A DNA stretch of 64,000 nucleotides from Cheiracanthium punctorium (GCA_038373885.1 JAWZYV010010236.1:186001-250000); one strand, 5' to 3'. Counted from the stretch's first letter, positions 33,763 to 45,252 are shown. Program-made: numbers and translations. The notes: generated by a model not told the origin, from the sequence alone.

Positions 33763-33867
33763 AAAGAGTAGCACAAGCCCTTAAACTTGAAGCTGCCGGT
33801 ACCCTAATCATTAAGTTCGAAACATAATTTTTTCAAATGTTGCATTTTTATACACAAACTTGAAGTC

Positions 33868-34460
33868 AAAATCTGTTGTGGAGGCAATTACAACGCGCGC
33901 TAGAAAAAGCATTTGACAAAAACATGTCAGCATTCAATATATTTAATCTTCGTCCACTTAAAATAAATAACTTAATATTCAATTTTTACTATGTACCCAA
34001 GTCGAATTTCATGCTCTTCTGGAAACGTGGGGAAACTTTTCACATTCGAATGATTTCGTTTTGTGGGAACAGCTCCTCTTCATGCAGACAATGTCATATT
34101 ATTTGTGGAAAAAAAAATTAAACTATGTAATCTGGAAAGAATATTTCAAACGAATTGGAATGACAACTTTCCCTTCAAAGCCTGATGATCGTGATTTCAA
34201 TGGGACGTCAATGTCACTTGCAACAGCTGATTTTGTCACGCAAATGATTCACTTTTTTATTCTCGAGAATGAAGTGGAGCTGAAAACAGCGAAATATCGC
34301 TTAAAAATAAAGGGAATGGTGGATTTTCAGATCTTCAAAGTAGCGCAGATTGTTTTCTATATTTTTATACGTAGTTATGAAAATTTTCAAGGGGATCGTA
34401 CAAACGATGTCGATTTTACTTCGTTATTAGATAATAAATTTTTATTCTGCTTGGATTAAT
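33868..34460 (+). repeat. 580-bp duplicated repeat, copy 2
   Basis: This is the counterpart of 28758-29335 and better preserved. One frame runs 34061-34459 (132 residues) without stops, including PDDRDFNGTSMSLATADF and GMVDFQIFKVAQIVFYIFI. I recognise no domain. The VDFQxFK...FYI pattern also appears in the tandem repeat at 41.4-41.8 kb. It may be a decayed transposon exon or a non-coding tail with a chance frame. Confidence 0.75.
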
Positions 34461-34464
34461 GACG

Positions 34465-35205
34465 GTCAAAGTTTTATTTTCGAGTGGTTCAACTGGAATT
34501 GTTAGAGAGTCAGACATTCAGGGATGAGCGTAACAAGAAGGATTAAGAAAATATAAATTAAATGGACAGCAAACAACATAATCGAAGGATGTGTGCAGTA
34601 TTATCTAGTAAGAACAGTTTTTATTTTTTTATGTACCTAGGCAACCCTTATTTTAAAAAATGTCTATCTTAAAGTTGTAGGCGTTTTTACAGTAGGAAAA
34701 TAAATGTTCAAACTAAAGGGAATAATCTAGAAAGCGAGGGAAGAAAACTTCTTTTTTTTTCCTGGAGCAAGAAGACTTTAAATTTTTTTTCCCTTCTTTT
34801 TGTACTTTAATGGTCAAATAATCTCAAGCTTGACGTCTCGTATATAAAAGAGGGATTGAAGGAAAACAATGGGGAGAGCGGAGGAAAAAAATAATCCGCG
34901 AAAGAAATTTAGGTGAAAAACGCTGTAAGGTGATGTATAGATCAACTTTCTTTCAGTCCAATGTTTTCAATAAAGCTAAATTTATTTGAGTTTTAATTAA
35001 ATTGAAATCTTTTCTGAGTGGCGATTAAGTTTTTTTTTTCCACTGACATCCTGTTTTTACTGCAATGCACTCAAAAAAAAAAAACTTAGAATACTCGCAT
35101 CAGTCATTTTTAAACTTTAGAACATGGAAACAGTGTTTAAATAAACTTTTCCCCTCTTAATTACAGTATAAATGAGAGTTTTCTTTTAATTGTTGTAGCT
35201 TCCAT
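34465..35205. other. AT-rich non-coding stretch
   Basis: No gene or bounded element is visible. Confidence 0.4.
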
Positions 35206-35209
35206 CCAG

Positions 35210-35620
35210 GTTCTTTAACACTTTCCAAGAAGGTTTAAAACCACTGTTTGTCTGTCTGTCCGCCTTTTCTTTAACTATAGTAAATGCGCATTGATTAATA
35301 CGAAATTTATGCATGCTATTTCTATGTAGTGTACTTTACCATGTATCCCCCCCATTGAAAATGTGATGTATGTAGCATTTATAGTTCTTCTGCAGGAGTA
35401 CTCGAAAGAATTCCAATACATTAACTCTATGGACCGTCATTCTTTGCGTATTTTAGAGATATTTTGTTATTTCTAACGAAATAAAAGTGATAGGTGTTAT
35501 TAAGGATTGCAAGATAAAGCTCTCCATCGGAAATAGTGTCTGTATCATTAATTGTTCTTCTACAGGAGTACTCAAAATAATTTCAATACTTTACGATCTA
35601 TGGCAGCTTAGATAAATTCA
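35210..35620 (+). repeat. Dispersed repeat with two tandem GGAGTACTC units
   Basis: GTCTGTCTGTCCG (35250) is followed by two copies, about 175 bp apart, of GTATGTAGCATTTATAGTTC/GTATCATTAATTGTTC and then TACAGGAGTACTC (near 35365 and 35535). It is the same family as 10915-11060, 38330-38690 (inverted), 39200-39345 and 42880-42960. Confidence 0.7.
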
Positions 35621-35694
35621 TCCATTTGAAGCTCAATACAATAAGTATAAAAATGTTTATAGCAGATTACTCTTCAGTTAAACAATGGAAAAAG

Positions 35695-35724
35695 CTTTCA
35701 AAGCTCTTTTAAGAGCTTTGAAAG
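35695..35724. repeat. Perfect 14-bp-arm hairpin
   Basis: CTTTCAAAGCTCTT, a two-base TT loop, and AAGAGCTTTGAAAG. A run of T follows about 40 bases later. No transcript context is visible. Confidence 0.9.
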
Positions 35725-36194
35725 ATCACTAAATTACATGTATAGTGATAATACAACAGTTTTTTAAGATTATTTCTAAAGATTTAAGGAAAACACTTCG
35801 CCAAATTTGACTGAAAAATATTGTAGTGCTGGAAAGTGTTTTATAATCGAAGTGTTTGGGATGATTTATCTTTCTTGTTATTTCTGAAAATTGCTAATCT
35901 GAATAACACGAAAAAAGTTCCCACCCTTTACAGTTCTTTTTGAAAATCTTGAACCCAGAACTCATCTCTTCCTTCCCAATTTCCCGAAAAAGTATGAGTG
36001 AATATTCCCTCCAGTGACCAGCGTTGCTTCCGAAATTTCCAGAATCCTTGCTGGGAATAAAGTAAAACCATATAACAAAAACTGATATTCATGAGGAATA
36101 ACTTAAAAGAAGATGATTAAATACTCAAAGCAGTAATATACGTACGTACGTACGTTTCAGTCAGTAGTGTCAAAATACTTCTTTACTTCTTTGG

Positions 36195-36341
36195 CTCTCT
36201 GGAGCGAGATGAGCGATTCAATCGACCGCCATGTAGCTGGTAGTTAAATGGATCGATGGCAACGACTGCGCTTTTCCAGCGATGGGCAGTCTAGCCAGTT
36301 GGTCTTCTGTATTGATGTGAAAATGCTTTCGCTCCAAAGGG
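36195..36341 (+). mobile_element. piggyBac-like MITE, degraded copy E
   Basis: GATTCAATCGACCGCCATGT, AGCTGGTAGTTAAATGGATC and GATGGCAACGACTGCGCTTT match the right arm of copies A-D with substitutions. It ends CTCCAAAGGG followed by TTAA (36342-36345). The left part is lost or unrecognisable. Confidence 0.75.
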
Positions 36342-36349
36342 TTAAAAAA

Positions 36350-37820
36350 TAAAGTTCCTGGAAAACGCTGTCATCGTAACTATAGAAACATCAGAAAATT
36401 CAATTTTTTTATTTATTTATTTTAATTTATTTGCGCTAATTGCATGCAAAAAATTAATTTAAACAATACATTACGCCGTAAACTATTAAACTATTTCACG
36501 ATACTTCTGCAGTCATACAGTGAAAAATTATGCATTATAATAACAAACTAAAAGTTCTACTTTCGTCTGCACTTGAGAGCTTCTGCATTTGACGTTTTCT
36601 TTGCAGGGAAATTTTTGAAATATATAGCGTACTAGTTTTGATAGTTAATGCACTCAAGTTTCTATGTCTGGCGAACAAGAAGTGCTTCCTTTTTCTTTCG
36701 TATCTTCCATTAGGATATAATTTCTATGATTATTTTTCCGATAAAGCTCTTTTATGAATGTCGGATCGCTAAGCTAAGCGAAAATGACACTTGAAATGGC
36801 CTCTTAGGGAAAAGTTTTAAGGAGATTTTTTTTTAATATAAGGTTATGTAAACTTTAAGATAAAGCAATTGCATATTCGTTTGAAGAAATAAGAAAACAA
36901 TATTTTCTATCAATACATTATATGTATCGTAATGATGATTTTTAATACATAAAGAGTGTATCCGAATGTAAGGGAAAAAGCACTTTATTTTTTCATAAAA
37001 ATAATATGAAGATTTATACGAATTTTGTAGCAAAGAATTCACTGTTATTAACTATTCAATGCATTATTTACAATGAAAGATAAAAATAACTTTCTTTTTG
37101 GCATGAACTTATCGTCCTTTCGAGAAAATAGCTTTTAAATTTTAAGAACTTATACCATGAAAAAAAGGATATGTTTGATGCTTAGAAAGTTTGTTATATA
37201 TATATAGATATTCAGTTTTATAATTAAACTAGAAGAATTAAAACATACTTTAGTGCAATCTCTCTGAACATTTTCTGTTTCGTAAGGAATAATTTACCCG
37301 CTTTCATCTTTTGTCGCAAATATATCACAGTGGGAAGAAAAAAATAAAAGATCACTACTTTCAAGTCTTTGTGACGATTTAGCAATATCTTAACAATGGC
37401 GAACTAAAAGTGATATTTGTACCAAATTTTTGTCAAATGGATTTTTTCAGAAAAAAATTAACCATCCAAATTTCTATCGAGTCAACAACGCATTTTCTTT
37501 TCCAAGTGCCATGAAATTATATCCCTTTGTCATAATATACAAGTTCTGTTTATTATAAAGTAAGAAGTTCTATTTATAAGTCATAAATCATTTCTAAGAG
37601 AAATTATACTCAATATTCTTTTAATGTCTAAAACGACATTTTTCATCACATTCCATCACATTAGCCTGGTTTTTAGCAAATGTTAGTATTGATAGTTATA
37701 TTTTTCTGGAGAGCTGAGGAAATACGAGGGTCTCAATTTCTTACCCTTCAGCAATTTATGGAAATCAAATCTACATTGTTCTATTGACAAAGTACGAAAA
37801 TTCGTCAAGAGTTTAGGTAA
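36350..37820. other. AT-rich non-coding stretch
   Basis: No gene or bounded element is visible; short TA and TTTA runs only. Confidence 0.4.
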
Positions 37821-37841
37821 TTTTTGATAACGACAGTCAAG

Positions 37842-38066
37842 ATGTTGAAATTTTGTGTCCTCGTAGCAATAACATTGCATATGTTAGCTCTTAATGGACT
37901 GTGGTTTCACTTTGAAACCATTAATTTCAACCACTTTTTACCATTGGTCGAGAAAAATACGCCAGCACTAGCAACTTTCTCAGCTTCTGTTTCACAAGTA
38001 ATAACTATCGCTAACTATATCACATATATTAAAGCCCTTCGACAGGTTTTAAAACAAGAAAGATAA
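37842..38066 (+). CDS. Hypothetical small ORF with signal-like start (weak)
   Basis: The ATG at 37842 opens a 74-codon frame ending in TAA. The first 20 residues, MLKFCVLVAITLHMLALNGL, are hydrophobic like a signal peptide or membrane anchor. The rest has no recognised motif and only one cysteine, which lies in the leader, so it does not look like a venom-type knottin. An AATAAA lies at 38254. The ORF length is within chance expectation for AT-rich DNA, and no exon-intron signals or homologues are evident. I list it because it is the only frame here with a plausible secretory start, not because I believe it is a gene. Confidence 0.12.
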   Translation: MLKFCVLVAITLHMLALNGLWFHFETINFNHFLPLVEKNTPALATFSASVSQVITIANYITYIKALRQVLKQER

Positions 38067-38329
38067 GTCCTACCAAACACAACAACTGTAAAACACTTTC
38101 CAACACAACGGTTTTTATGGAGCCAAATTGGGTGAATTATAGTCGCCAAACTTGGCGAGATTCAGGGGATATATTCAAAAAAGCTGCATATCACTAGTAA
38201 TGTAATTTTTCCAGATTCTGTAAAGCAATTTTAAATGTTATTTAAATCCGTTAAATAAAGAGTAAGCTGCTATAAACATTTATATACTTAATTAATGGTG
38301 CTTTAAATGGATGAATGTCTCTAAACTGA

Positions 38330-38690
38330 CAGAGACCGACATAGTATTGGGATTTCTTCGAGTGCTCCGGTAGAACTAAACTTTCTACATACACTATTTT
38401 CGACGGGGGTTATTATTTTGTAACACTTATTAACATATATCAATTTTGTTTTGTTCGAAATAGATAATTACCTTTAAAATGCACTTTAGACAATAACCGC
38501 CGGTAGAGCGTGAGTCTTGAAATACTTTTGGTTGCTCTTCTAAAAGAAAAACACATGCTACACACACCATTTTTAGTCCGGTACATAGTATTACATAGGA
38601 ATAATAGACATGAATTATCGTAGTAGTCGATGCATATTTACGGAAGGTAAAGCTCGGAGGACATACAGACAAATCGAAATCATAAACTTG
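38330..38690 (-). repeat. Dispersed GTGTATGTAG...GGAGCAC repeat, inverted copies
   Basis: In reverse complement, GAAAATAGTGTATGTAGAAA with CCGGAGCACTCGAAGAAATC (38343-38405) and AAAATGGTGTGTGTAGCATG with AGAGCAACCAAAAGTATTTC (38510-38575) are two further copies of the motif at 10.9 and 35.4 kb, again roughly 165 bp apart. Confidence 0.65.
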
Positions 38691-38699
38691 GAAAATGTT

Positions 38700-39195
38700 T
38701 TTAAAAAAGCTTACTGTGTATGCATGTACGTGTAACTTTTCACAGTTTATATTTGATGCATGTTTTTAATCTACAAGCTTTAAAAATAACAAGCCACATC
38801 ACAACTCTTACAAAATAAACGGAATACAAATGCGCGTCTCTTTTGGAATAAAAACGGCATTTCTGGATATTTCGCGGGTTTTTCATCTCTCAAAAAAACC
38901 TCTACACCAGCCGAAAATCGTTCCGAATAAACAACCAGGAATTTCTGAGCCGCGCTTTCTATTTCAAAGAAGTCAAAGAAAGACGTAGCTGCTAAGGTAT
39001 TTTATTTAGGCCCTACTTTTTGGATAAACACACAATCGCAATGTCTCATTACTATTGTAACAGGGGGGAAAAGGAAAAACAGAAACAGAAACGATAAGGC
39101 ACAGCAAATATTTTCACGCGGTTTGATGGAGGAAGCATTTAACGGAAGAATATTCGAGAGGTTTTTATTCCAGGTAGATTTTTTTCATAGGGTGA
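38700..39195. other. Non-coding stretch
   Basis: No gene or bounded element is visible. Confidence 0.4.
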
Positions 39196-39199
39196 GTCT

Positions 39200-39345
39200 A
39201 AATTTAAAAGATTTCTTTTCTTTTCAAGATTCTCCAACAAGGTTGAAAAGTGTTTGCGATGTTTTGGCTTGTCTGTCTGTCCATCCGTTCGTTCTCTAAT
39301 TGCCGTGAATGCATCGATTACTATCAATTTATATAGGTTACTAGC
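39200..39345 (+). repeat. Retroelement-tail-like dispersed repeat
   Basis: CTCCAACAAGGTTGAAAAGTG, GTCTGTCTGTCCATCCGTTC and GTGAATGCATCGATTA match phrases upstream of the 10.9 and 35.3 kb copies. It runs up to a new unit starting ACTAGCTGAAGTACCCG. Confidence 0.6.
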
Positions 39346-39347
39346 TG

Positions 39348-40460
39348 AAGTACCCGTTCTTCGCACGGGAATGAATGGACTTTTTGATATTGCGATTTGT
39401 GGTGATTACTATTCATTGTAATAAACAGATATAGCAAAGTGGATATCGCGTTATATTGTGTCCAATAATCATGCATACCGAATTGCAAGGCAATCGTTTG
39501 TACGGTGCAGAAGGTCATGCGACGTAGCGCAATCTAGTGGCGAGTTTCAGCAAAACGGATACGGCGAAAATATTTTTCGCATTCAGATATCGATGTATAC
39601 GAATTTTCATGACTATCGGCTGGACAGTCCTGAAGTTCATGTGTTGACGCGACATCTAGTGGCAAGTTATAGGAAAATGGATAGCGCCAAACTCTTCCCC
39701 GTATTCAAATATCTATGTACACCTATTTTCATAGCAATCATTTGCACAGTCAAGAAGTGATACACTGCAGGGCCATCCAGTGGTTCAATAAAGTAATGAT
39801 TTGCTACAGCACCGTCAAGTGGCGAGTTATAGCAAAATAGATAACGCCAAAATATTCTCATTGTTCAAATAGCTATGTATACTGATTTTCATAGCGACCG
39901 TGTTCAACTATCTATGTATACCAATTTTCATAACGATCATTTGCACAGTCAAGAAGTGATACACTGCAGGGCCATCTAGTAGTTAATTAAAGTAATGATT
40001 TGCTACAGCGCCGTCAAGTGGCGAGTTATAGCAAAATGGATAACGCCAAAATATTCTCATTGTTCAAATAGCTATGTATACTGATTTTCATAGCGACCGT
40101 TTGAAATGGTCAAGAATTTGGCCTGCTGCAGCGTCATCTAGTGGTGAGTTAAAATAATGCATTGCAGTGTCATCTAGTGGCGAGTAACATCAAAAGTAAC
40201 GCAGTTAGAATATATTCTTCGTGCTCAAATGTGTAAGTATAAAAAATTTTATGCCGATCAGTCGAACGGTATAGAAGTTGATGCTTTGCAGCGCCATTTA
40301 GCGGCAAGTTACAGCAAAATGGATAGTGAAAAATATTCTCCGTGTTCTAATATTCGCGTGTACCAAATTTCATCGAAATCGGTTGGACGATATTCGCATA
40401 GCAAACGGCTAAACGGAATAGAATTCGACGTTCTGCTGCGCCACCTGGTGGCAAATTAGA
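39348..40460 (+). repeat. Diverged tandem array with GCCATCTAGTGGCGAGTTAT motif
   Basis: It begins ACTAGCTGAAGTACCCGTTC, a head phrase repeated at 41853. The motif GC(A/G)CCATCTAGTGGCGAG, then TTATAGCAAAATGGATA, recurs near 39534, 39656, 39777, 39816, 39976, 40015, 40136, 40175, 40298 and 40444. Spacing is about 120, 160 and 39 bp, so the array is irregular. 39816-40015 shows a 199-bp higher-order step. ACCAAATTTCATCGAAATCG at 40365 is typical of arthropod retroelement tails. No coding. Confidence 0.75.
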
Positions 40461-40469
40461 GGAAAACGG

Positions 40470-41320
40470 ATAGCATAAAAAGCTTCTCCATGATAAAAGA
40501 CTTAGGTGAACCAAATTTCATGGTGCAACGGTGCTCAACGGTGCTGGAGTTTTTCAACCTCATACATTCATACCAACATTCATTTTTATCTATAACCAGT
40601 GTCATTATATATCCCAGTCTCAAATAAAATCCAGTTTCAAATCTAAGCCTCGCCAAAGTGCCAACATACGCCATTTTGCAAGCGTTTTTTCAGGAAATCA
40701 TTCGAAGCATTGACTTAGCAGCAATAATATATGGGAAATGGTTCGACCGCGAAAAAATAAAGCAAGCCTTTATTTGAAAAGTTGAATCCCTTAATACAGC
40801 CGAATTTTTTAAAATTATCAACTATAACGTGTTTTATTCATCATTACTCCGATGTACTAAATGAGAAGATTTCAATTTTCTGAAATCTGGCAGAATTCCC
40901 CCAACTTAAATCAATGTACTCATTTGGCGAGAATTCTGGAGATAGATCAATCCCTTAATAACTGCATTATTTCTTCACGGATCATTAAAATTTAACGCTG
41001 TATTCTAATAAAACCTTTGCACTTGTTTTCAAAAATCTATTTCCTTAAGCTCTCAATAAATTGCGCCAGGCCGAAATCTGTGCAAGCCGCTAGAACTCAC
41101 TTCCTCAAAATCGATATTTCAGCCATTTTATTTTTTCGCCAAACTAAAATAATTTACCTATTAGCCTCGGAAATCTTCAATTCTTATTGTTTTGCGTGTA
41201 AAGCATTACATTCCTGCTCTGATTTCCCATGCACACGATATTATAATTTAAAAAAAATAACCTTACGAATATAAACTAACAAAAAAAAAATCATTATTAT
41301 TCTTTTATTTTTACTTTGAG
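40470..41320. other. Non-coding stretch
   Basis: No gene or bounded element is recognised. GCGTTTTTTCAGG and short phrases continue the style of the neighbouring arrays. Confidence 0.4.
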
Positions 41321-41328
41321 AATTTAAA

Positions 41329-41812
41329 ACATTTTATTCGGCAAAATCGCCACACATGGCAACCACGATCCTTATTTCACACTTTTTTCACTACAGGGGT
41401 TACAATTACGGAAAGATTTTTGCGTGAAGAGCATAAAAAATCTCTTAAATTCCGGGAACGGGTGGACTTTCAAAGTTTTAAAGTGGACTACGATTTATTC
41501 TATATTATTTTACATATCTGTGCTAAATTTCAGGCCGATAGGTCCATTTTTGTGGATTTGTATACGAACGACATTTTATTCGGCAAAATCGCCACACATG
41601 GCAACCACGATCCTTATTTCACACTTTTTTCACTACAGGGGTTACAATTACGGAAAGATTTTTGCGTGAAGAGCATAAAAAATCTCTTAAATTCCGGGAA
41701 CGGGTGGAATTTCAAAGTTTTAAAGTGGACTATGAGTTATTCTATATTATTTTACATATCTGTACTAAATTTCAGGCCGATAGGTCCATTTTTGTGGATT
41801 TGTATACGAATC
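41329..41812 (+). repeat. Two near-identical 242-bp tandem units
   Basis: Unit 1 is 41329-41570 and unit 2 is 41571-41812. Landmarks at the same offset are ATTCGGCAAAATCGCCACAC, GCGTGAAGAGCATAAAAAAT and TTTCAGGCCGATAGGTCCAT. Only a few differences are seen by eye, so the duplication is recent. An open frame spans the junction but switches meaning between units because 242 is not a multiple of three, so it is not a protein. A head phrase (ACTAGCTGAAGTACCCG) follows at 41853. Confidence 0.92.
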
Positions 41813-42009
41813 AAATCCACAAACAAACAAACAGAATTTCATTTTTATTTATAAGACTAGCTGAAGTACCCGTCGTTGACGGGTTAGTGAATGGAAATTT
41901 CCAAAAAGCAAGAACTTTCGTCAGCATTGTAGGAGTACACAGAATGGATGAAGTATGTTGCCAAAGTAAAGAAAGCGAAGTTATAATTTTTATGTATTGT
42001 TAAAATATT

Positions 42010-42715
42010 ACAGGTTAGAGAGTAACTAAGTAATATCATTTCATACGCTTTAGTCGTAATTATGGGATGCGCGAACGAATATTTACGCATATTGAAATAA
42101 TTTTCGCAAAATCTCAAAATCTAATCAATATTTTTGAGAAATTGGAAGCCTAGAATTTAAGTTGAGTGACAACCTACCATGTTAACAAAATTGCGTTTCA
42201 TTCCCTGCAGTCTTTTTTTCGTGATGCTGGACCAAAATTTAGCATTTTAAAGCGATTTTCACAAAATCTCAAAATGTAATCAAAATATTTTAAATATTCA
42301 ACGCCTATAAATTAAGATTAGCAACTACCTATCATATCACCAAATTTCGTATCATTCGTATGAGTCGTTATTACGTAATGCTCGAACACAAATTTACGCA
42401 GTTTGAAAGGATTTTCGCAAAATCTCAAAATCCAATCAAGATTTTTTAAAAATTCGACGCCTATGTTTTAAGTTGAGTGACCACCTATCATGACACACAA
42501 TTTCATACCATTCGCTTGAGTCGTTTTTACGTGATGCTCGAACACAAATTTACGTAGTTTGAAACGATTTTCGCAAAATCTAAAAATCTAATTAAGATTT
42601 TTTAAAAATTCGACTCCTATGTTTTAAGTTGAGTGACCACCTATCATGCCACCAAATTTCATATTATTCGCTTAAGTGGTTTTTACGTGATGCTTGAACA
42701 TAAAAAGCGTCACGG
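42010..42715 (+). repeat. 156-bp tandem repeat, about 4.5 units
   Basis: GTCGTTTTTACGTGATGCTC and variants occur at 42053, 42210, 42364, 42520 and 42676, steps of 154-157 bp. Each unit contains GATTTTCGCAAAATCTCAAA, an AATTCGACGCCTATGTTTTA-like phrase, and ACCACCTATCATGCCACCAA. Units become more alike toward the right end. The array ends with ACGACAGA/GACAGACAGACAAAC simple repeats (42733-42765) and TTTTATTTATATAGAT (42861). Confidence 0.9.
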
Positions 42716-42879
42716 ACAGAATGAATGATAGAACGACAGAACGACAGAATGACAGACAGACAAACATTTTTTTGAGGGTCGCATCGGATTTCCAGGTGCT
42801 TGAAACGGATAGAAATCGCACAATTTTTGAATTCCAAGAAATGTACAGACAAAAGTCTAATTTTATTTATATAGATTCT

Positions 42880-44050
42880 CGTGTACGAAACCATATGCCC
42901 TATAGAAGAGGGTGTGTGCAGCATTTATAGTTATTTTTCAGGTGTTTCATTTATTCATAAAAAATATTCATTATCTTTCGTAGCAAATTTTAAAACGTTT
43001 ATATATTCTTTTCCTTTAATTTTGCAGTGTGCATTTAGCATTTTAGTACCTACTGAAAAACAACAAGGCTATATCTATATAGTTTCAGCATGTTTCAAAA
43101 ATTTCTGAATTTTCTGAAGTACCTTCTTGCTTTCACAGCCTTGTAATACTCGTTCTTCTTTTTGTTGTTGTTGTTTAGTTTTCTATGATGCAGAACTTCT
43201 TCGAAAGCACCGTTTTATATAAGAAGCCCTATAAGTAATCTCATAATCCTGATTATTAACGCATAATTTAACTATGCAAAGCATGCTTTAACGCAAAATC
43301 CTAAACGGAATAAATTAGCTGAATTTCTTAATGCTTCTGTGGGGACATAGTCAGGGAGGGGGGAGTAGGCTCGGGAGCCTCCAGAAGCTTAGAGTTTTGT
43401 TAATCGGATACTAATAATTAAGCCTTCCTGTGACAACTTTTGCATTACTGCATTGTTACATTTTTTGTGCTCTACTCGACATTTTTCTTTTCGGATTATG
43501 AGCCCCGCTGTGTGCACATAGGGTATTATTTGATGTACTTTTTAAAAAATAAGCATATCTGTTAAAAAATTTACTGCCCAACAATTGCCAAGACGCTTAA
43601 TATTGGTAGATGGCTGAAGTGTGAAAAATCAAGGTTCTGGACAACCGTGTGTGTGTGTCGATCTAACGGTCTGGAGTTTGGGACGGTTCTCTTCAGATGT
43701 AAAATAAATACTTTTTAGAGTTCCCCTTAAAAATTCCTCCACCGAAGGCACCTCCCTCCATTTAACAAATGGACATAGTGTGCTTTGCCTTAACAAAAAC
43801 AAGAATATACTAATAATGCGTAATTGTTACGTAATTGCGAGAATAATGAATTCTCCATTTTACCATTGGGGTACCATTGGTCAATTTTTAGATTTTTAAA
43901 TATCAATAATATATTTTCCTAAAAATATTTTAAAAACAGAATATCAAACTAATGTATTGTGTTCTCAGATCTATTGGCCATCCTAATGAATTTTAGTTCA
44001 GTTCTAAGAGAAGTTTTTGTGCAATTAAAAACAATTTTTTCTTAAGTACT
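42880..44050. other. Dispersed-repeat fragment, then AT-rich stretch with a SINE
   Basis: 42895-42955 carries the GTGTGTGCAGCATTTATAGTT phrase of the 10.9/35.4 kb family. 43650-43800 is a SINE copy annotated separately. Otherwise no gene is visible. Confidence 0.5.
43650..43800 (+). repeat. tRNA-derived SINE body, 5' truncated
   Basis: GTCGATCTAACGGTCTGGAG, GGTTCTCTTCAGATGTAAAA, TAGAGTTCCCCTTAAAAA and TTTGCCTTAACAAAAACAAG match the SINE at 25.44 kb and the reverse of 62.0-62.2 kb. Confidence 0.75.
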
Positions 44051-44105
44051 TTTAGTTGACCCACTATACCCCATAAAGATGTACACTGAGTTAACAAACG
44101 GGGTA

Positions 44106-45252
44106 CACTGGGTCAGATGACGAGAAACACAATAAAAAATTTATTTCGCTCGATAGTGAATAATTTTAACTGTTTTATTGCCTGCCAATATTTAGTATTA
44201 AGTTAGATAGTAAAGTAGCTCAAAGTTTATAAAGTAAATTTTAATTTTATGGTTCTAAAATAAAAAAATAACTAAATTTGTTAATAATATTAAAGAAAAA
44301 GCTTTTACTTAGGTAATATCACTTTGAGTTTAATCAAGTTTACAAAATTTTAGTTATAATAGATTTTTTTAAGACACTAAATCAAAAACTGTTATTTTAC
44401 AGTAATTATTGGACATTATATAACTGAAATCTACTGCAAAAGTGAACTTTGTCAATGTTCTCTCAGTTCCTTGCAATACATTTGATTTTGGCAACTTTCT
44501 CATTAATTATCTTTACTGTCTGCTGTAGAAATGTTTGCCTCATCAAAGATAAGTGCATAGCCTGGATAAATTTCTTCCATGTAGTGTGCTTCAAATTCAT
44601 TTTCATTTTTGTCTACAACTTCAGTAGCATAGTATTTAAAACTGAATTTTTTCTTGCCATAGACCTTGAATAATAGAAAATCTCCATCGTCATAATTGAA
44701 ATCTTCTACATCTTCAAATTCGAAATAATCAAAGTCAGATTCATTAGATTCTTTTCATTCTTCATCTTCTTCAGTTGAACTATTATTGTAATTGCTTGCT
44801 ATTTATTTTTACTCTCCTACTTCGTGTCATTAGGTCTTAAACTCATCTTTCCTCTACTTAGCTATGTATACCTATTATAAAGAATATAATATAAATATAT
44901 AAATAATAAGAATAATATATATAGTAATAAGATGATATAAATAATATAACTATACTATATAAAGAATAAGAACCTATATATACACTTGTGTATAGGTGTA
45001 TCTGTAAGAATTCCTGATTTTTTTCAGGCTGCCTCTCAGTTTTTCTCTCTTTTGCATCAGAGTTAGGACAATGCTTTTACCATCTCTGGTGTCATTTTTT
45101 GTTTTACATAATATTCTTGAGAAACTGAAGATTCTGGGCAGATGTGGAAGACTTATTTAGATAAATTTAATCATTCAAACGTTAAAAAGTAAGAAACTTA
45201 CAGAAAGGTAATGAATATGTAAATGGGAACACAATGGGTCACTGACCCACTG
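44106..45252 (-). mobile_element. Tigger/pogo-like remnant with CASTGGGTCA ends
   Basis: The left end CACTGGGTCAGATGACG follows TA (44104-44105). A right end in reverse complement, CAGTGGGTCAGTGACCC, precedes TA (45253-45254). Another candidate right end, CAGTGGGTCATTGAAGG, ends at 45903 before TA (45904-45905), so the element could instead extend to 45903. A minus-strand transposase tail lies close to the left end, as expected for the 3' end of the gene. Related end phrases also occur at 44057-44072 and 45262-45278. Confidence 0.6.
44503..44808 (-). pseudogene. Tigger/CENP-B-like transposase C-terminal tail
   Basis: The minus strand reads through about 95 codons with one internal stop. An acidic, serine-rich linker (SSTEEDE, then SNESDFDYFEFEDVEDF) is followed by GDFLLFKVYGKKKFSFKYYA, NENEFEAHYMEE and YPGYALIFDEANISTADSKD. 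The pattern GDFxLVKxxGKKxxxxYYxxxV...ExxxxFM...F.F.E.D.S.V...D is familiar from the C-terminal end of pogo/Tigger-type and related transposon proteins. The DNA-binding and DDE domains were not found upstream (higher coordinates). Assignment rests on pattern memory rather than a search; what is clear is a coding-like, conserved-looking frame. Confidence 0.55.

Noticed and set aside
41420..41854. 144-residue frame across the tandem repeat
   Set aside because: The two 242-bp units are read in different frames, so the sequence cannot be a conserved protein.
39348..42715. CRISPR-like regular repeats
   Set aside because: Units are long (120-242 bp), diverged and eukaryotic in context. There are no short repeats with unique spacers and no cas genes.
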